Shown piece after piece: positions 59,959 to 64,000 of a DNA stretch of 64,000 nt. Within the stretch, counting starts at the first letter, position 1. Every line of letters begins with the position of its first letter. A program made the position numbers and the translations under genes. Source of the DNA: Dickeya dianthicola NCPPB 453 (lineage in GTDB: Bacteria; Pseudomonadota; Gammaproteobacteria; Enterobacterales; Enterobacteriaceae). Where the stretch lies: the NCBI RefSeq assembly GCF_000365305.1, contig NZ_CM001841.1:2295995-2359994 (forward strand), in the 5' to 3' direction. Under the pieces are notes generated by a model that was not told the origin of the DNA, ran no database searches, and worked only from the letters and a program-made list of their open reading frames with translations.

Positions 59959-61887
59959 TTATTCCTCCAACTGATGAAGACTACGGCTGCGAATTTCTTC
60001 CTGCAGCTTCGTGATTACTTCACTGACGTCCATGCTTCCCAAGTCCTTGCCGCGGCGAGTACGGACAGCCACTTTGCCTGCCTCTACCTCTTTGTCGCCA
60101 CAAACAAGCATATAGGGAACACGCCGTAAAGTGTGCTCGCGAATTTTAAAGCCTATTTTCTCATTTCTCAAGTCCGCTTTAACGCGAATCCCCGCATCTT
60201 GCAATTTTCTTGTCAATTCACTGACATAATCAGACTGACTATCGGTGATATTCATCACCACTGCCTGTACCGGCGCCAGCCAGGTTGGGAAGAAACCAGC
60301 GAATTCTTCGGTCAGAATCCCGATAAAACGTTCCATTGACCCCAGTATCGCCCGGTGAATCATCACCGGCACCTGACGTTCGTTACTTTCACCGACGTAA
60401 GATGCGCTTAGGCGGCCCGGCAGCGAGAAGTCAAGCTGCACCGTACCACATTGCCAGGCGCGATCCAGACAGTCATGTAAAGTAAATTCGATTTTCGGAC
60501 CGTAAAACGCGCCTTCGCCCGGCTGATAGTCAAACGGGATACCGTTTTCGGTCAGCGCAGCCGCCAAATCCTCTTCCGCACGATCCCACATGTCATCGCT
60601 GCCGATACGTTTTTCAGGACGTGTTGACAGTTTCACCGCGATTTTTTCAAAACCGAAGGTGCTGTACATGTCGTACACCATCTTGATGCAGTTGTTCACT
60701 TCATCACGCACCTGCTCTTCGGTACAGAAGATGTGGGCATCATCCTGCGTAAAGCCGCGTACACGCATCAAGCCATGCAGAGAACCTGACGGCTCGTTAC
60801 GATGACAACTGCCGAATTCCGCCATACGCAACGGCAGGTCGCGGTAGGATTTCAGTCCCTGATTGAAGATCTGTACGTGGCCCGGGCAGTTCATCGGTTT
60901 GATGCAATATTCACGGTTTTCAGACGACGTCGTGAACATGGCCTCTTTGTAGTTTTCCCAGTGGCCGGTTTTTTCCCACAGCACGCGGTCCATCATGAAC
61001 GGGCCTTTTACTTCCTGATATTGGTACTCTTTGAGCTTCATGCGCACAAAGGCTTCCAACTCACGGAAAATCGTCCAGCCATCGTTATGCCAGAACACCA
61101 TGCCCGGCGCTTCTTCCTGCATATGATACAGGTCCAGCTGCTTGCCGATTTTACGGTGGTCACGCTTGGCGGCTTCTTCAAGACGCTGCAGATAAGCGCT
61201 CAGCTGTTTCTTGTCTGCCCAAGCGGTGCCATAAATACGCTGCAGCATTTTATTCTTGCTGTCGCCGCGCCAGTAAGCGCCAGACGTTTTCTGCAGTTTG
61301 AAATGATGGCAGAAACGCATGTTCGGTACGTGCGGCCCACGGCACATATCGATATATTCTTCGTGGTGGTACAACCCAGGGCGGTCATCATGGCTGATAT
61401 TTTCATCCAGAATCGCCACCTTGTAGTTTTCGCCACGCGCCACAAACGTATCACGCGCTTCCTGCCAACTGACTTTTTTCTTGATAACGTCGTAGTCCTT
61501 GCCCGCCAGCTCATGCATCCGCTTTTCAAGCAGGTCCAGATCTTCCTGAGTCAGGGTGCGGTCCAGATCGACGTCATAATAGAAACCGTTGTCGATCACC
61601 GGGCCAATCGCCATTTTGGTGTCCGGCCACAGCTGTTTGATGGCATGACCCAGCAAATGCGCACAGGAGTGGCGAATGATTTCCATCCCCTCATCATCCT
61701 TGGCCGTGATGATGGACAGCTGCGCGTCGGACTCGATCAGATCGACGGCGTCAACTAATTCACCATTGACACGGCCGGCAACGCAGGCTTTCGCCAGACC
61801 CGGGCCGATATCCAGTGCGACATCAAGAGGAGAAACGGCATGGTCGTAATGACGCTGACTGCCGTCAGGAAGCGTAATAACAGGCAT
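59959..61887 (-). CDS. thrS: Threonine--tRNA ligase
   Basis: The 642-residue class II synthetase has an N-terminal TGS domain ([20 protein letters not shown]), an editing domain with [16 protein letters not shown] and the zinc-binding catalytic core ([10 protein letters not shown]). It charges tRNA-Thr and edits mis-charged Ser. ATG 61887 gives the exact family length; the frame continues upstream to 61920. In E. coli the enzyme binds its own mRNA leader, which mimics tRNA-Thr, to repress translation; the equivalent leader would lie at 61888-62050. Confidence 0.97.
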   Translation of the reverse strand: MPVITLPDGSQRHYDHAVSPLDVALDIGPGLAKACVAGRVNGELVDAVDLIESDAQLSIITAKDDEGMEIIRHSCAHLLGHAIKQLWPDTKMAIGPVIDNGFYYDVDLDRTLTQEDLDLLEKRMHELAGKDYDVIKKKVSWQEARDTFVARGENYKVAILDENISHDDRPGLYHHEEYIDMCRGPHVPNMRFCHHFKLQKTSGAYWRGDSKNKMLQRIYGTAWADKKQLSAYLQRLEEAAKRDHRKIGKQLDLYHMQEEAPGMVFWHNDGWTIFRELEAFVRMKLKEYQYQEVKGPFMMDRVLWEKTGHWENYKEAMFTTSSENREYCIKPMNCPGHVQIFNQGLKSYRDLPLRMAEFGSCHRNEPSGSLHGLMRVRGFTQDDAHIFCTEEQVRDEVNNCIKMVYDMYSTFGFEKIAVKLSTRPEKRIGSDDMWDRAEEDLAAALTENGIPFDYQPGEGAFYGPKIEFTLHDCLDRAWQCGTVQLDFSLPGRLSASYVGESNERQVPVMIHRAILGSMERFIGILTEEFAGFFPTWLAPVQAVVMNITDSQSDYVSELTRKLQDAGIRVKADLRNEKIGFKIREHTLRRVPYMLVCGDKEVEAGKVAVRTRRGKDLGSMDVSEVITKLQEEIRSRSLHQLEE

Positions 61888-62232
61888 GTAAATTCCCTTA
61901 TCTGCAGTGGTGAGCCACACGAAAGCTCACGTGCAAAAGATAATTGCGTTTGATTTAGGTGGTCGGTGGAAAAGGATTTAACCCACAATTGTTAAATCAG
62001 TTCCGCCCTGTCGTCAGGTGGCATGTCGATGGTCGCTGCGTGACAGTTCAACGGGATAGCGCGCCAATGCCTTAACCCGACGGCGTAGAGTAGCACCATG
62101 CCCCTGGGGATGCCACCATCCGGTCAAAACAGGCGGCAGAAATACGGATTGGCGTCATTGAGATACGAGCAAAGACCCGTCGTTATTGCGGGTCTTGTTG
62201 ATACATTCAGCAACATGCCGGAAGATGGCAGC
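61888..62232. other. thrS leader region and yebO 3' flank
   Basis: 345 bp with no supported gene. The thrS-proximal part should carry its promoter and translational operator; I could not fold it reliably. A terminator for yebO lies at 62168-62198. Confidence 0.5.
62168..62198 (-). terminator. Terminator downstream of yebO
   Basis: On the minus strand CAAGACCCGC and GCGGGTCTTTG-like arms (AAGACCCG/CGGGTCTT) enclose an 8-nt loop, about 35 bp after the yebO stop. Confidence 0.7.
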
Positions 62233-62523
62233 TCAACGCTCTGGAATCATGTCCTTAAACAGCGGATCAACCTCGCTCTCCTTAATTTCCGGCAGGGAAA
62301 CCGGCTGCTCGGGAATAGGCTCCGCCTCCGGTGTCGGCACTGGCGACAGCACTTGCAACAGCGCGATTTGCTGTTTCTGCTGCTCGACAATTTCATGCAA
62401 AAGCCTAATCTGTTCATTGGCCCGCACACTGGCCCGGTTGATAAAGAACCAGACCAGAATCACCAGCAGCACAATCAGCGCGACAAAAACCACTTCCAGC
62501 ATGTCTGAAGCAAAACTACTCAT
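62233..62523 (-). CDS. yebO: YebO family membrane-anchored protein
   Basis: The 96-residue protein has one N-terminal transmembrane segment (MLEVVFVALIVLLVILVWFF) followed by a coiled-coil-prone stretch (EQIRLLHEIVEQQKQQIALLQ) and a Pro/Glu-rich tail. This matches the YebO family of unknown function. In E. coli it lies between yobF and mgrB-kdgR; here it retains kdgR but is 26 kb from yobF. No mgrB-like ORF fits in the 167 bp before kdgR. Confidence 0.85.
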   Translation of the reverse strand: MSSFASDMLEVVFVALIVLLVILVWFFINRASVRANEQIRLLHEIVEQQKQQIALLQVLSPVPTPEAEPIPEQPVSLPEIKESEVDPLFKDMIPER

Positions 62524-62633
62524 GTCTAAAACCTGTTACGTAACCTGACTCAGACGCGCATTCTAGCATTGTGCCGGCTGACAATTCGACAGTCATGCCG
62601 AGATTCATTGTCTGGAATACCAGGTTTTACCTA

Positions 62634-62660
62634 CCAAAAAGCCTGTCACTGGGACAGGCT
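62634..62660 (-). terminator. Terminator downstream of kdgR
   Basis: AGCCTGTCCC/GGACAGGCT-type stem (AGCCTGTC/GACAGGCT) followed on the minus strand by TTTTTGG, directly after the kdgR stop. Confidence 0.82.
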
Positions 62661-62690
62661 GATAGCCAGATTGCCGCACACCTTTCGGTT

Positions 62691-63482
62691 TCAGAACGGA
62701 TAATCGTGATATCCCATTTGATCGGAGATATTGCGCGCCGCCGTATGCAACATGGCGACATATTCATGTTTATTCTCTTCCGAGAAACGAATAGTCGGGA
62801 AAGAGATACTCAGGCCGGCAATCACCACGCCAAAACGATCAAATACCGGAACTGCGATGCAACGCAGGCCTTCTTCCTGCTCTTCATTGTCTTCGCCGTA
62901 TCCCTGCTGACGCACCAGATCAAGCTGAGGCAACAACTCTTCCGTACTGCCGATGGTACGCACAGTGCTGCATTTAAATTCCACATGCGACAGAATTTCT
63001 TTGACCTCTTCACGGTCGCGCCAGGCCAGCAACACCTTGCCAATCGCCGTGCTGTGCAGCGGATTCCGGCGGCCAATGCGGGAATACATGCGCAAGTTGT
63101 ACATGGAATCGATTTTATGGATGTAGACGATACCGTCTTCATCCAACGCACCGAGGTGGATGGTTTCACGCGTTAACGCCGATAACTCACGCATCTGAAT
63201 ATCCGCACTGCGGATCAGATCAACGTTTTGCAGCGCTTTGGCGCCCAGCTCGAACAATTTCAGCGTCAGCGAGTATTTCTCTGATTCACCTTCCTGGGCA
63301 ACATATCCTAGAGATTTCATCGTCTGTAAGAAACGATAAACAGTACTTTTAGACATCATCACGCGCTGTGAAAGTTCAGTAATGCCAATCTCACGCTCTT
63401 CGCCTAACGCCTGCAAAATACCAAAGACCTTTAAGACAGATGACACGGAATCGGGTTGCTTATCTAAATCTGCAATAGCCAT
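62691..63482 (-). CDS. kdgR: Pectin catabolism repressor KdgR (IclR family)
   Basis: The 263-residue regulator has an N-terminal winged helix (about residues 15-75; GITELSQRVMMSKSTVYRFL then QTMKSLGYV) and an IclR effector domain. KdgR represses pectinase, oligogalacturonide transport and catabolic genes and is released by 2-keto-3-deoxygluconate. I choose ATG 63482 (MAIADLDKQPDSVSSV), the known KdgR start; the frame continues upstream for 29 codons without homology. A possible KdgR-type box lies about 40 bp upstream. The oligogalacturonate lyase gene lies upstream on the same strand with its own terminator. Confidence 0.96.
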   Translation of the reverse strand: MAIADLDKQPDSVSSVLKVFGILQALGEEREIGITELSQRVMMSKSTVYRFLQTMKSLGYVAQEGESEKYSLTLKLFELGAKALQNVDLIRSADIQMRELSALTRETIHLGALDEDGIVYIHKIDSMYNLRMYSRIGRRNPLHSTAIGKVLLAWRDREEVKEILSHVEFKCSTVRTIGSTEELLPQLDLVRQQGYGEDNEEQEEGLRCIAVPVFDRFGVVIAGLSISFPTIRFSEENKHEYVAMLHTAARNISDQMGYHDYPF

Positions 63483-63521
63483 TTTTGTGGTTACCCTACT
63501 CAGTATTTTTTGTTTTAAAAA

Positions 63522-63543
63522 AAATAGAACACATGTTTTAGTA
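63522..63543. promoter_or_regulatory. Weak KdgR-type box upstream of kdgR
   Basis: AAATAGAACACATGTTTTAG, with AACA and TGTT arms around CA, resembles the KdgR operator (GAAA-N6-TTTC core) with several mismatches. It lies 40 bp upstream of the kdgR start. Autoregulation is a hypothesis only. Confidence 0.35.
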
Positions 63544-63655
63544 TAAAGGGAACGCTTTGAATATGGCAATCGGGCATTGCTATAACTGACAACCTGATTA
63601 AATATTGTCCATCACAATAGCGCTGCCGAATTAATAATCTTATTGTAAAAGCGAA

Positions 63656-63686
63656 AAAAACCGCGCCCTTGGCGGGCACGGTTGCA
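63656..63686 (-). terminator. Terminator downstream of ogl
   Basis: On the minus strand AACCGTGCCC/GGGCGCGGTT (one G-T pair) is followed by TTTTTTT, just after the ogl stop. Confidence 0.83.
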
Positions 63687-63693
63687 GGTGCTG

Positions 63694-64000
63694 TTATTGC
63701 CAGACGGAATCAGGCACTTTTGCCAGATATAACGCCGGCTTGCCATCGACATCAGACGTAAACAGAATATGTTGGTCATCCGGTGTGAAGGACGGATGCG
63801 GATGCGTTACCTGACGGTCGCCCTCCAGCACTTCCCACGAGGTGTTGTGCTGTGCGACCTGGAAATGTTTCCCGGTCTTCATATTGAACACATACAAGAA
63901 CGGATCATTTTCAATCTTGTAGCCACCGTCATCTTTTACATCCACCGGCGCATTGCACCCATCGCCCACCATCAGCGCACCATCATAGTTGCTCATCAGG
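63694..64000 (-). CDS. ogl: Oligogalacturonate lyase, C-terminal part (cut by window edge)
   Basis: The last 102 residues: MSNYDGALMVGDGCNAPVDV, ENDPFLYVFNMKTGKHFQVA, DRQVTHPHPSFTPDDQHILF and a short end KVPDSVWQ. This is the C-terminal part of the seven-bladed beta-propeller Ogl (PL22); HPHPSFTPDD is characteristic. Ogl is a cytoplasmic lyase that splits unsaturated digalacturonate to monomers. The 5' part and promoter are outside the window. It is followed by its terminator and then kdgR. Confidence 0.92.
   Translation of the reverse strand, partial: LMSNYDGALMVGDGCNAPVDVKDDGGYKIENDPFLYVFNMKTGKHFQVAQHNTSWEVLEGDRQVTHPHPSFTPDDQHILFTSDVDGKPALYLAKVPDSVWQ

Overview
The window is enterobacterial chromosome from a soft-rot plant pathogen, most likely Dickeya (formerly Erwinia chrysanthemi). 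The basis is a harpin HrpW with a pectate-lyase-type C-terminus, the contiguous pectin-catabolism locus kdgF/kduI-kduD-pelW-togMNAB-kdgM-paeX, the regulator kdgR, the end of an oligogalacturonate lyase gene, and housekeeping genes in E. coli-like order. All product names are assigned by reading translated sequence against remembered families; no database search was run.

Layout. 1-3.3 kb is the ragged edge of a type III secretion (hrp) region: the 3' part of hrpW, a small coupled gene, a scar of two broken gene fragments, a small membrane-anchored ORF and an unusual protein that is one-third serine. 3.9-9.1 kb holds an orphan ABC substrate-binding protein, dadA, spoVR/ycgB and fadR. 9.1-10 kb is a gene-free gap where E. 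coli carries nhaB; a short recognisable nhaB remnant survives. 10-25.9 kb follows E. coli order: dsbB, ycgN, ycgM, ycgL, minCDE, rnd, fadD, a Slp-family lipoprotein gene, tsaB, yoaA, a RidA-family gene, yoaH, pabB, nudL, sdaA. 26-35.6 kb has a chemoreceptor, yoaE, manXYZ, yobD, a manganese riboswitch with mntP, rlmA, cspC and yobF. 36.9-49.4 kb holds yniA and yniB, then the pectin locus. 49.5-62 kb has ydjM with a LexA box, tcyP, osmE, nadE, yddG, a ygbA-type gene with an NsrR-like palindrome, ihfA-pheT-pheS-pheM, rplT-rpmI-infC and thrS. 62.2-64 kb has yebO, kdgR and the start of ogl, cut by the window edge.

How the genes work together. KdgM lets oligogalacturonides cross the outer membrane, TogB binds them in the periplasm, TogMNA import them, PaeX removes acetyl groups, and PelW and Ogl cleave them in the cytoplasm. 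KdgF and KduI isomerise the unsaturated monomers and KduD reduces the product to 2-keto-3-deoxygluconate, the inducer of KdgR. KdgR-type boxes can be read at the kdgF/kduI divergent promoter and on the pelW promoter, and a weaker one upstream of kdgR. Strong hairpin terminators divide the locus into at least four transcription units.

No clearly new multi-gene system was found. The points most worth a second look are the serine-rich protein beside hrpW, the type III scar, the lost nhaB, a mobile-looking 110-200 bp repeat with TATACCC ends (three copies, one supplying the stop codon of ycgL), recurring 16-20 bp tandem duplications at several loci, an altered Walker A motif in TogA, and the way the pectin locus sits between genes that are neighbours or near-neighbours in E. 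coli.
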